Positions 16,750 to 25,049 of a stretch of 64,000 nt of DNA are shown here, one piece after another. Under the pieces are notes generated by a model. It was not told the DNA's origin. It was given only the letters and a program-made list of their open reading frames with translations, and made no database searches. The stretch covers positions 1 to 64,000 of the forward strand of contig NZ_VLLA01000020.1 of NCBI RefSeq assembly GCF_007830635.1, written 5' to 3'. Origin of the DNA: Bradyrhizobium huanghuaihaiense (lineage in GTDB: Bacteria > Pseudomonadota > Alphaproteobacteria > Rhizobiales > Xanthobacteraceae). A program made the position numbers and the translations under genes. The stretch's first letter is position 1. Every line of letters starts with the position of its first letter.

Positions 16750-18768
16750 ATGAACATCTCCGTCCACGCCGAAGCCGACCTCACGGCGGTCACGCACAAC
16801 GATCTCGCCAATGCCGTCCGCTTCCTCGCGATCGACGCCATCGAGACCTCGCAGTCGGGCCATCCCGGCCTGCCCATGGGCATGGCCGATGTCGCAACCG
16901 TGCTGTTCTCGCGCTTCCTCAAGTTCGACTCGGCGCATCCGAACTGGCCGGACCGCGACCGTTTTGTCCTCTCGGCCGGCCACGGCTCGATGCTGCTTTA
17001 TGCACTGCTGCACCTGACCGGTGGTGATGTCAGCATCGACGACATCAAGGCGTTCCGCCAATGGGGCTCGAAGACGCCGGGCCATCCCGAATACGGCCAC
17101 ACGCCGGGCGTCGAGACCACGACGGGACCGCTGGGGCAGGGGATCGCGACCGCGGTCGGCATGGCGCTCGCCGAACGCATGGCCAATGCGCGGCATGGCG
17201 ACGGGCTCGTCGATCACTACACCTATGTCATCGCGGGCGATGGCTGCCTGATGGAGGGCATCAGCCAGGAGGCGATCTCGCTTGCAGGCCATCTCGGACT
17301 CGGCCGGCTGATCGTGCTGTTCGATGACAACGGCATCTCCATCGACGGTCCAACCTCCCTTGCAACGTCGGACGATCAGCTCGCGCGTTTCGCTGCCTCC
17401 GGCTGGTCGGTGCGCCGCGTCGACGGGCATGATCCCGAGGCCGTTGCGCAGGCGATTGCGGAGGAGCGGGAGACCGCAAAGCCGTCGTTGATCGCCTGCC
17501 GCACCATCATCGGCTATGGCGCGCCTGATCGGCAGGGCACCGAGAAGGCGCACGGCGCGCCGCTCGGCACCGAGCAGACGACCGCGGCGCGCCGCACGCT
17601 TGGCTGGGACTATCAGCCCTTCGTGGTGCCTGTCACGATCCAGAAGGCCTGGCGGATGATCGGGCAGCGCGGGCAGGTCGATCGGCTCGCCTGGCTCGAT
17701 CGCTACGAAGACGCGACGCCAGAGCAGCGTGACCTGTTCGTCGAGGGCAAGGCCGTGGCGCTGCCGGCCGCCTATGCACTGGCCGCGGCGAAATTGCGCG
17801 AGCGCTTCGCCAGCGAGCGGCCGAAGCTCGCGACGCGGCAGGCCTCGCAACAAGTGCTCGATGGCATCGCCGGAACGATTCCCGGTCTGGTCGGCGGCTC
17901 CGCGGACCTGACCCATTCGAACCTGACGCATGCCAAGGCGCAGGCCCCGGTCAAGAGTGGTGCGTTTGCCGGCGACTACATCCATTACGGTATTCGCGAG
18001 CACGGCATGGCTGCGGCGATGAACGGCCTCGCGCTGCATGGCGGCTTCATCCCCTATGGCGGCACGTTCCTCGCGTTCTCCGATTACAGCCGGCCCGCGA
18101 TCCGCCTTGCGGCCCTGATGCGGCTGCGCGTCATCCATGTGATGACCCACGACTCCATCGGCCTCGGCGAGGATGGCCCGACGCATCAGCCGGTCGAGCA
18201 TCTCGCGGCGCTGCGGGTCATTCCCAACCTGCTGGTGTTTCGCCCGGCCGATGCAGTCGAAACGCTGGAGGCCTGGGACTGCGCGCTCGAAGCGGAAGAT
18301 CGCCCCTCGGTGCTGTGCCTGTCGCGGCAGGCGCTGCCGACCTTCCGCAGCGATGTTCGCGGCAGGAATCGCGTCGCACGTGGCGCCTATCTCATCGTTT
18401 CGCCTGACGGCGGCCGCGACGTGACGCTGATAGCGACTGGCTCGGAAGTGTCGATCGCCCTGGAAGCTGCGCGTCTGCTTGCGACCGAACACGTCCGTGC
18501 AGCTGTCGTGTCCGCGCCCTGCTTCGCACTGTTCGAGGAGCAGCCGGAGGATTATCGCGCAGCCGTGCTCGGCACTGCGCCGCGCGTCGGCATCGAGGCA
18601 GCCGTGGCCGGCGATTGGCATCGCTGGATCGGCGCCGACGGTGAATTTGTCGGCATGCGCGGTTTCGGCGCCTCGGCGCCGGCGCCGGTGCTGTACCGCG
18701 AATTCGGCATCACACCGCAAAGCATTGCGGAAGCGGCCCGCCGGGCGATCGCCCGCAAGAGCCAATAA
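16750..18768 (+). CDS. cbbT: Transketolase (CbbT)
   Basis: A 672-residue thiamine-diphosphate enzyme moving two-carbon units in the regenerative Calvin cycle. Visible motifs are GHPGLPMGMADVA and SAGHGSMLLYALLHL near the N-terminus, the ThDP motif GDGCLMEGISQEA...LFDDNGISIDGPT, the middle domain GIREHGMAAAMNG and DSIGLGEDGPTHQPVEHLAALR, and a C-terminal domain with ATGSEVSIALEA. It is full length. It follows cbbP by 16 bases in the operon. As the genome may hold a second housekeeping tkt, the operon context is the reason for the cbbT name. Confidence 0.95.
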   Translation: MNISVHAEADLTAVTHNDLANAVRFLAIDAIETSQSGHPGLPMGMADVATVLFSRFLKFDSAHPNWPDRDRFVLSAGHGSMLLYALLHLTGGDVSIDDIKAFRQWGSKTPGHPEYGHTPGVETTTGPLGQGIATAVGMALAERMANARHGDGLVDHYTYVIAGDGCLMEGISQEAISLAGHLGLGRLIVLFDDNGISIDGPTSLATSDDQLARFAASGWSVRRVDGHDPEAVAQAIAEERETAKPSLIACRTIIGYGAPDRQGTEKAHGAPLGTEQTTAARRTLGWDYQPFVVPVTIQKAWRMIGQRGQVDRLAWLDRYEDATPEQRDLFVEGKAVALPAAYALAAAKLRERFASERPKLATRQASQQVLDGIAGTIPGLVGGSADLTHSNLTHAKAQAPVKSGAFAGDYIHYGIREHGMAAAMNGLALHGGFIPYGGTFLAFSDYSRPAIRLAALMRLRVIHVMTHDSIGLGEDGPTHQPVEHLAALRVIPNLLVFRPADAVETLEAWDCALEAEDRPSVLCLSRQALPTFRSDVRGRNRVARGAYLIVSPDGGRDVTLIATGSEVSIALEAARLLATEHVRAAVVSAPCFALFEEQPEDYRAAVLGTAPRVGIEAAVAGDWHRWIGADGEFVGMRGFGASAPAPVLYREFGITPQSIAEAARRAIARKSQ

Positions 18769-18780
18769 GGAGGACGACCC

Positions 18781-19866
18781 TTGGCCCGTATCACCCTTCG
18801 CCAACTGCTCGATCACGCCGCAAGCCACGGTTACGCCGTGCCGGCGTTCAACATCAACAACATGGAGCAGGGCATCGCGATCATGCAGGCGGCGGCCGAG
18901 GTCGACGCGCCCGTCATCATCCAGGCCTCGCGCGGCGCGCGCAGCTATGCCGGCGATCTCATGCTCTCGCACATGATCGACGCGCTGGAGCGGACCTATC
19001 CGGACATTCCACTCTGCATGCACCAGGACCACGGCAATGACGAAGCGACCTGCGCCTCGGCCATCGCCCACGGTTTCACGTCGGTCATGATGGACGGCTC
19101 GCTCAAGGCCGACGCCAAGACCGCGGCTGACTATGACTACAACGTCGCGATCACGCGCCGCGTCGTCGATCTCGCCCATTGGGTCGGGGCCTCCGTCGAA
19201 GGCGAGCTCGGCGTGCTCGGCTCGCTGGAGCATGGCGGCGGCGAACAGGAGGATGGTCATGGCGTCGAGGGCAAGGTCAGCCACGACCAGCTGTTGACCG
19301 ATCCCGATCAGGCCGTCGATTTCGTCCGTGCAACGAAAGTCGATGCGCTGGCGATCGCGATGGGCACCTCGCACGGCGCCTACAAGTTCAGCCGCAAGCC
19401 TGACGGCGACATCCTGGCGATGCGGGTGGTCGAGGAGATCCATCGCCGGCTGCCGAATACGCATCTGGTCATGCACGGCTCCTCCTCGGTGCCGCAGCCG
19501 CTCCAGGACATGTTCAACCAGTTCGGTGGCGAGATGCCGCAGACCTGGGGCGTACCGGTGGAAGAAATCGTCCGCGGCATTAAGAGTGGCGTGCGCAAGG
19601 TCAATATCGACACCGACTGCCGGCTCGCGATGACCGCGGTGTTCCGGAAAGTCGCGGCGCAAGCGCGTTCGGAGTTCGATCCGCGCAAATTCCTCAAGCC
19701 CGCGATGGACGCGATGCGCGAACTCTGCCGGGAGCGCTTCGAGCAGTTCGGCACCGCAGGCCACGCCAGCAAGATCAAGGTGGTCCCGATGAGCGAGATG
19801 GCGCGCCGCTATCGCGCCGGCGAGCTCGATCCACGCGTCGACGCCCGCGAGTCCGTGGCGGCCTAG
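18781..19866 (+). CDS. cbbA: Fructose-bisphosphate aldolase, class II, Calvin-cycle subtype (CbbA)
   Basis: A 361-residue zinc aldolase condensing dihydroxyacetone phosphate with glyceraldehyde-3-phosphate or erythrose-4-phosphate. Zinc and substrate motifs are CMHQDHGND, VEGELGVLG, MGTSHGAYKF and VMHGSSSVPQ. The C-terminus (SEMARRYRAGELDPRV) is typical of the Calvin-cycle subtype. The start is TTG at 18781, reading MARITLRQLLDHAA, with AAGGAGG nine bases upstream; a rare start codon may lower its expression relative to its neighbours. Confidence 0.93.
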   Translation: MARITLRQLLDHAASHGYAVPAFNINNMEQGIAIMQAAAEVDAPVIIQASRGARSYAGDLMLSHMIDALERTYPDIPLCMHQDHGNDEATCASAIAHGFTSVMMDGSLKADAKTAADYDYNVAITRRVVDLAHWVGASVEGELGVLGSLEHGGGEQEDGHGVEGKVSHDQLLTDPDQAVDFVRATKVDALAIAMGTSHGAYKFSRKPDGDILAMRVVEEIHRRLPNTHLVMHGSSSVPQPLQDMFNQFGGEMPQTWGVPVEEIVRGIKSGVRKVNIDTDCRLAMTAVFRKVAAQARSEFDPRKFLKPAMDAMRELCRERFEQFGTAGHASKIKVVPMSEMARRYRAGELDPRVDARESVAA

Positions 19867-19900
19867 TCAATCAGAGCAGAGAAAAGAACAGGAGAGAGAC

Positions 19901-21361
19901 ATGAACGCACATACCGGCACAGTCCGCGGCAAGGAGCGCTATCGCTCCGGCGTGATGGAATACAAGCGCATGGGCTATTGGGAGCCCGACTACACGCCAA
20001 AGGACACCGACGTCATCGCCCTGTTCCGCGTTACGCCGCAGGAGGGCGTCGATCCGATCGAGGCGTCAGCAGCCGTCGCGGGCGAATCCTCGACCGCGAC
20101 ATGGACGGTGGTCTGGACCGACCGCCTGACAGCCGCGGAAAAGTATCGCGCAAAATGCTACCGGGTCGATCCGGTGCCGGGCACGCCAGGCTCGTACTTC
20201 GCCTACATCGCCTATGATCTCGACCTGTTCGAGCCAGGTTCGATCGCCAACCTTTCGGCCTCGATCATCGGCAACGTGTTCGGCTTCAAGCCGCTGAAGG
20301 CGCTGCGCCTCGAGGACATGCGCTTTCCCGTCGCCTATGTGAAGACGTTCCAGGGACCGGCGACCGGCATCGTGGTCGAGCGCGAGCGGCTCGACAAGTT
20401 CGGCCGGCCACTGCTGGGCGCAACGGTGAAACCGAAGCTCGGGCTCTCGGGCCGCAACTACGGCCGCGTGGTTTACGAGGCGCTGAAGGGCGGACTCGAC
20501 TTCACCAAGGACGACGAGAACATCAACTCGCAGCCCTTCATGCATTGGCGCGATCGCTTCCTCTATTGCATGGAGGCGGTGAACCGCGCGCAGGCGGCCT
20601 CCGGCGAGGTGAAAGGCACCTACCTAAATATCACCGCGGGGACGATGGAGGACATGTACGAGCGCGCGGAGTTCGCCAAGGAGCTCGGATCCTGCATCGT
20701 CATGATCGACCTCGTGATCGGCTACACCGCGATTCAGTCCATGGCCAAATGGGCGCGGCGCAACGACATGATCCTGCATTTGCATCGCGCCGGTCACTCG
20801 ACGTACACGCGGCAGAAGAGCCATGGCGTGTCGTTCCGCGTCATCGCCAAATGGATGCGCCTTGCGGGCGTCGACCACATCCATGCCGGCACGGTGGTCG
20901 GCAAGCTCGAAGGCGATCCCAACACCACGCGCGGCTATTACGATGTCTGCCGCGAGGAGTTCAATCCGACCAGGCTCGAGCACGGCATCTTCTTCGACCA
21001 GTCCTGGGCGAGCCTGAACAAGATGATGCCGGTCGCCTCCGGCGGCATCCATGCCGGCCAGATGCATCAGTTGCTCGATCTGTTAGGAGAGGACGTCGTG
21101 CTGCAGTTCGGCGGCGGCACCATCGGCCATCCCATGGGGATCGCGGCCGGTGCGATCGCCAATCGTGTGGCGCTGGAAGCGATGATCCTCGCCCGCAATG
21201 AGGGCCGCGACTACGTCCACGAAGGTCCGGAGATCCTGGCGAAGGCAGCGCAAACCTGCACGCCGCTGAAGTCCGCGCTCGATGTCTGGAAGGACGTCAC
21301 CTTCAACTATCAATCCACCGACACGCCGGACTTCGTGCCGACGGCGCTGGAAACCGTCTGA
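19901..21361 (+). CDS. cbbL: Ribulose-bisphosphate carboxylase large subunit, form I red type (CbbL)
   Basis: A 486-residue Rubisco catalytic subunit. The first catalytic lysine lies in GATVKPKLGLSGRNYGR, the carbamylated lysine in GGLDFTKDDENINSQPF, and the mobile loop-side motifs are HLHRAGHSTYTR and VASGGIHAGQMHQLLD. The N-terminus RYRSGVMEYKRMGYWEPDY marks the red-like form IC/ID group, in keeping with the CbbX gene downstream. It joins CO2 or O2 to ribulose bisphosphate as an L8S8 complex. AGGAGAGAG precedes its ATG. Confidence 0.97.
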   Translation: MNAHTGTVRGKERYRSGVMEYKRMGYWEPDYTPKDTDVIALFRVTPQEGVDPIEASAAVAGESSTATWTVVWTDRLTAAEKYRAKCYRVDPVPGTPGSYFAYIAYDLDLFEPGSIANLSASIIGNVFGFKPLKALRLEDMRFPVAYVKTFQGPATGIVVERERLDKFGRPLLGATVKPKLGLSGRNYGRVVYEALKGGLDFTKDDENINSQPFMHWRDRFLYCMEAVNRAQAASGEVKGTYLNITAGTMEDMYERAEFAKELGSCIVMIDLVIGYTAIQSMAKWARRNDMILHLHRAGHSTYTRQKSHGVSFRVIAKWMRLAGVDHIHAGTVVGKLEGDPNTTRGYYDVCREEFNPTRLEHGIFFDQSWASLNKMMPVASGGIHAGQMHQLLDLLGEDVVLQFGGGTIGHPMGIAAGAIANRVALEAMILARNEGRDYVHEGPEILAKAAQTCTPLKSALDVWKDVTFNYQSTDTPDFVPTALETV

Positions 21362-21373
21362 GGAGTTTTGACA

Positions 21374-21781
21374 ATGAAATTGACACAGGGCTGCTTCTCG
21401 TTCCTGCCCGATCTGACCGACGACCAGATCACCAAGCAGGTGCAGTATTGCCTCAGCAACGGCTGGGCGGTGAACATCGAGTTCACCGACGACCCGCATC
21501 CCCGCAACACCTATTGGGAGATGTGGGGCCTGCCGATGTTCGATCTCCAGGACGCCGCCGGCGTGATGATGGAGCTCGCCGAATGCCGCCGGGTGTATGG
21601 CGACCGCTACATCCGCATCAGTGGCTTCGATTCCAGTCATGGCTGGGAATCGGTGCGCATCTCCTTCCTCGTCAACCGTCCGCCGCAGGAAGCGGAATTC
21701 GAATTGGTCCGGCAGGAAGTTGGCGGTCGCGCGATCCGCTACACCACGATGCGGAAGCCCGCCGCCCACGCCACTCAGTAA
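21374..21781 (+). CDS. cbbS: Ribulose-bisphosphate carboxylase small subunit (CbbS)
   Basis: A 135-residue small subunit that caps the L8 core. It starts MKLTQGCFSFLPDLTD and carries FTDDPHPRNTYWEMWGLPMF, the conserved RbcS core. The long C-terminal extension (about 35 residues after FDSSHGWESVRISFLV) is a feature of red-type small subunits. The ATG at 21374 is preceded by GAGGAG, 12 bases after the cbbL stop. Confidence 0.96.
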   Translation: MKLTQGCFSFLPDLTDDQITKQVQYCLSNGWAVNIEFTDDPHPRNTYWEMWGLPMFDLQDAAGVMMELAECRRVYGDRYIRISGFDSSHGWESVRISFLVNRPPQEAEFELVRQEVGGRAIRYTTMRKPAAHATQ

Positions 21782-21834
21782 CCGTTCTCCCTCCGCGCGG
21801 AGCACTCCCTGCTCCGTTTCCTTGGCGGACCACT

Positions 21835-21860
21835 GCTTCGCCGCTCCCCCGCGGCGAAGC
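21835..21860 (+). terminator. Hairpin between cbbS and cbbX
   Basis: GCTTCGCCGC and GCGGCGAAGC form a perfect ten-base stem around TCCCCC, followed by TCTTTTCTT. It looks like a partial terminator or RNA-processing hairpin. It could keep cbbX and cbbE expression below that of the abundant Rubisco subunits and protect the cbbLS 3' end. Confidence 0.65.
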
Positions 21861-21880
21861 TCTTTTCTTCGAGGGTAGCT

Positions 21881-22816
21881 ATGCTGGATGTCCCCCATGC
21901 CACGACGACCGATCCAAGCGAGACCCAATTCGATCTCCGCAAGGAGGCCGAAGCGGCCGGGATCACCGATACGCTGCAACAACTCGATCAGGAGCTGATC
22001 GGGCTCAAGCCGGTTAAGAATCGCGTGCGCCAGATCGCCTCGCTGCTGCTGATCGAGCGCATCCGGCAGCGCGCAGGCCTTGCCGCCGCGCCGCCGACGC
22101 TGCACATGTCGTTCACGGGCAATCCCGGCACCGGCAAGACAACCGTGGCGCTGCGCATGGCCAAGATCCTGCACGGCCTCGGCTTCGTGCGGCGGGGGCA
22201 GGTGATCTCGGTGACGCGCGATGACCTCGTCGGCCAGTATATCGGCCACACCGCGCCGAAGACGAAGGAGATCCTGAAGAAGGCGATGGGCGGCGTGCTG
22301 TTCATCGACGAGGCCTATTATCTGCATCGTCCCGACAACGAGCGCGACTACGGTCAGGAATCGATCGAGATCCTGCTCCAGGTGATGGAAAACCAGCGCG
22401 AGGACTTGGTCGTGATCCTCGCCGGTTACGGCGAGCGGATGACGAGTTTCTTCGCCTCCAATCCCGGCTTCCGCTCGCGCATCGCGCACCACATCGACTT
22501 CCCCGACTATGCAGAGGCCGAGCTGCTCGTCATTGCCGAGCTGATGCTGAAGGAGCGGGGCTATCGCTTCTCGGCAGCGGCACGCGAGGCGTTCGAGAAA
22601 TACATCGCCCTGCGCCGGACCCAGCCGTTCTTCTCCAACGCCCGCTCGATCCGCAATGCGGTCGATCGCATCCGCCTGCGGCAGGCCGACCGCCTGGTGT
22701 CCGACCTCAACCGCATGCTCGATGTCGCCGACCTCGAGACCATCGATCCGGCGGATGTCCTTGCAAGCCGCGTCTTCAGCGGTGGTCCGGTCGCGGAAAG
22801 GAGCGTGAAGGCATGA
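21881..22816 (+). CDS. cbbX: Red-type Rubisco activase CbbX
   Basis: A 311-residue AAA+ ATPase that pulls on the C-terminal tail of red-type CbbL to release inhibitory sugar phosphates. Walker A is GNPGTGKTT, Walker B is GVLFIDEAYYL, the pore-loop region is GQYIGHTAPKTKEIL, and the arginine finger region is NPGFRSRIAHHIDFP. The N-terminal part contains ELIGLKPVKNRVRQIA, typical of the CbbX/SpoVK group. It is separated from cbbS by 99 bases with a strong hairpin and overlaps cbbE by four bases. Confidence 0.95.
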   Translation: MLDVPHATTTDPSETQFDLRKEAEAAGITDTLQQLDQELIGLKPVKNRVRQIASLLLIERIRQRAGLAAAPPTLHMSFTGNPGTGKTTVALRMAKILHGLGFVRRGQVISVTRDDLVGQYIGHTAPKTKEILKKAMGGVLFIDEAYYLHRPDNERDYGQESIEILLQVMENQREDLVVILAGYGERMTSFFASNPGFRSRIAHHIDFPDYAEAELLVIAELMLKERGYRFSAAAREAFEKYIALRRTQPFFSNARSIRNAVDRIRLRQADRLVSDLNRMLDVADLETIDPADVLASRVFSGGPVAERSVKA

Positions 22817-23550
22817 CCAGCGAGATCCTTATTGCGCCCTCGATCCTGGCTGCGGATTTCGCGCGTCTCGGCGAAGAGATCGCGGCCATCGATGCGGCCG
22901 GCGCCGACTGGATCCATTGCGATGTCATGGACGGACATTTCGTCCCGAACATCAGCTTCGGGGCCGACGTCATCAGGGCGATCCGGCCGGTGACCAAGAA
23001 GGTCTTCGACGTGCATCTCATGATCGCACCGGTCGATCCCTATCTCGAGGCGTTCGCGAAGGCCGGCGCTGACGTCATCACTGTTCACGCCGAAGCGGGG
23101 CCGCATCTCGACCGCTCGCTCCAGGCGATCCGCGCGCTCGGCAAGAAGGCCGGCGTCAGCCTATGTCCCTCGACACCGGAGAGCACGATCGAATATGTGC
23201 TCGATCGTCTCGACCTTGTGCTGGTGATGACGGTCAATCCGGGCTTCGGCGGCCAGGCCTTCCTCGAATCCCAGCTGGAAAAGATCCGGCGCATTCGAAG
23301 CATGATCGGCGACCGGCCGATCCGGCTCGAGGTCGATGGCGGCATCACGCGGGACAATGCTGCCGCGGTTGCCGCCGCCGGTGTCGATACGCTGGTGGCG
23401 GGCTCCGCCGTGTTCCGCGGCAAGGGCGGCGCCGATTATGCCGCCAACATCGCCGCCATTCGCGCAGCTGCTGAGGCGGGATGGGGTCCGAAGCTGCAAC
23501 ATAGTTCCGCGCAGTCGAAGCGCGTGAGTGAAGGAGGTCGTGTCCGGTAG
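22813..23550 (+). CDS. cbbE: Ribulose-phosphate 3-epimerase (CbbE/Rpe)
   Basis: A 245-residue TIM-barrel enzyme interconverting ribulose-5-phosphate and xylulose-5-phosphate. Motifs are APSILAADFARLGEE, DVMDGHFVPNISFG, HLMI, MTVNPGFGGQ and LEVDGGI, holding the metal and phosphate sites. The last 20 residues, after AEAGWG, extend past the normal family end and are rich in serine and arginine. It is the last gene of the operon and shares an ATGA overlap with cbbX. No obvious terminator follows; the 23551-23791 gap shows nothing else clear. Confidence 0.93.
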   Translation: MTSEILIAPSILAADFARLGEEIAAIDAAGADWIHCDVMDGHFVPNISFGADVIRAIRPVTKKVFDVHLMIAPVDPYLEAFAKAGADVITVHAEAGPHLDRSLQAIRALGKKAGVSLCPSTPESTIEYVLDRLDLVLVMTVNPGFGGQAFLESQLEKIRRIRSMIGDRPIRLEVDGGITRDNAAAVAAAGVDTLVAGSAVFRGKGGADYAANIAAIRAAAEAGWGPKLQHSSAQSKRVSEGGRVR

Positions 23551-23791
23551 ACTATGGGAGGCGCAAGCATCGAAAGCTTCGCCAATCCGGTTGTCTCAAG
23601 GCGCCGCCTCTACGCCTAGCGCATTGGGGCGAGAGATCCGCGCGGACGTTTGGAACTAAAAATCTTACCGGAGCTTCTCGAAAATTAATCTAGGTTAAGC
23701 GCGTTCTGCACGCAGCAAATGTTTTGCATAAACGCCATCGGCCTGACGCAAATCAGGCCCAATAAGCCCAGTGAATGCGAGGGAGGGTCTC

Positions 23792-23986
23792 ATGGAGAAC
23801 GTACGTCGCTACCGGGCGTTGGCGTCCCTCTGTCGTCAGCAGGCCGCCTACAGGCCGCTTCAAAACTGGGAACTCCTCGGCCAGGCCGAACATTTCGAAT
23901 ATCTCGCCGAGGTCGCGCTGAAGGCGCATTTCGACGCGTGCAATGCGCAACGCGACGAGGATGCAGAGGCCCCCGTCGCGGCGTGA
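23792..23986 (+). CDS. Small hypothetical protein, ENVRRYR family
   Basis: A 64-residue paralog of the gene at 13255-13464, starting MENVRRYRALASLCRQQAAYRP and continuing with a helical segment (NWELLGQAEHFEYLAEVALKA). The start at 23792 is supported by GAGGGAGGG just upstream and by the paralog; a GTG at 23771 is in frame. Residue conservation at the N-terminus rather than elsewhere suggests that the ENVRRYR helix is the working part. Function unknown. Confidence 0.6.
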   Translation: MENVRRYRALASLCRQQAAYRPLQNWELLGQAEHFEYLAEVALKAHFDACNAQRDEDAEAPVAA

Positions 23987-24005
23987 GAGCGTCGGGCCGG
24001 CTTCG

Positions 24006-24842
24006 CTAATGCGACATCAACGCCGGCACCGTCATGGCCTCCAGCATGGCGCGGGTAACGCCGCCGAGAAAGCGCTCCTGCCACCGCGAATGGCCGTAGC
24101 CGCCCATCACCAGCAGATCGAGGTTCTCGTCGGCCGCCAGCGACAGGATGGTCGGCTGAATCTGGGAGCGGGCGGCTGAGAGGCCGACCGTGCGGGTCGA
24201 CAGGCCCCGCCGGCCGAGATGCCTCGCCAGTTTGCTGGCCGACACCTCGCCCGGCACCGCGTCGGCTTCGTTGATCGTGATGAGCACGATCCCTTCGGCG
24301 CGCGCCAGGAATGGTGCTGCGTCGCGCATCGCGCGGGCGGCGACGCGGCTGCCGTCCCAGCAAATGCCGATCCGCCGCGCCTTGAAGGCGCCACGGAAGG
24401 TGTAGGGCAGGAACAGCACCGGGCCGCCGGCCTGGAACAGGATTTCGCCGGGCACGTCGTTGTCGAACGAGCCCTGCGCCGGATCGGGCTGGAGCACGAT
24501 GCTGAGGTCGTGCAGCCGCGCCATTTCGCCGAGCGAGTTGGCTGCATCCGCGGGGATCGCGCCGAGCGGGTGGCAGGTGCAGGAAATGCCGGCGTTGGCC
24601 GCTTCGCTTTTGAACACCGCGAGCGCGGCCTCGGCCCGCTCCAGGGCGCGCTCGCGCTCCAGCTCGAACACGGCCGCCACGGCGGCACCGCCGTCCAGGA
24701 CGTAGGCTGCGCTGCTCGCGACATAGCCGACCGCGACCGCGTCGAGATGGGCGTTAAGATGCGCCGCGAGCGAGATCGAGCCGTCGATCACGGCGCGCAT
24801 CGGCCGCTCGGTCGGGATATGGACGAGAATGTCTTTGTACAT
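24006..24842 (-). CDS. Tandem universal stress protein
   Basis: A 278-residue cytoplasmic protein made of two Usp-like alpha/beta domains (roughly 1-140 and 150-278). The first starts MYKDILVHIPTE. The second ends LDLLVMGGYGHSRWQERFLGG, which holds the nucleotide-binding G2xG9xG[ST] pattern in altered form. The start is the ATG at 24842. A FixK2-like box sits 60 bases upstream, so expression under low oxygen is likely. Proteins of this form are common in the microaerobic regulons of rhizobia. Confidence 0.85.
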   Translation of the reverse strand: MYKDILVHIPTERPMRAVIDGSISLAAHLNAHLDAVAVGYVASSAAYVLDGGAAVAAVFELERERALERAEAALAVFKSEAANAGISCTCHPLGAIPADAANSLGEMARLHDLSIVLQPDPAQGSFDNDVPGEILFQAGGPVLFLPYTFRGAFKARRIGICWDGSRVAARAMRDAAPFLARAEGIVLITINEADAVPGEVSASKLARHLGRRGLSTRTVGLSAARSQIQPTILSLAADENLDLLVMGGYGHSRWQERFLGGVTRAMLEAMTVPALMSH

Positions 24843-24902
24843 GGCGCGCCTCCGATCGACATCGTTCGACAGCGCAGTCTTCCACTGCGCGGTGGGGCGG
24901 CC

Positions 24903-24916
24903 TTGAGCTGCATCAA
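24903..24916 (-). promoter_or_regulatory. FixK2/FNR-type box
   Basis: TTGAGCTGCATCAA has the TTGA-N6-TCAA form of rhizobial FixK2 boxes. Its centre is 67 bases before the usp ATG, so a start site 41.5 bases further on would leave a leader of about 26 bases. It is 133 bases or more from degP, so usp is the more likely target. Confidence 0.65.
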
Positions 24917-25049
24917 ACGTGCCGCCGCGATTTTGGTCGGCCGGCCGTAACACCTTTGCCAAGATTTAATCACGTGGACGGAACGCCGTAAGGTGGCAAC
25001 GACCATGTTGGGGGCAAGGCGACATCTGACCCAACATGGACATTTCGAC

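Noticed and set aside
16696..19764. A 1022-codon minus-strand frame across cbbT and cbbA.
   Set aside because: It is the shadow of two well-identified enzymes and has no family features.
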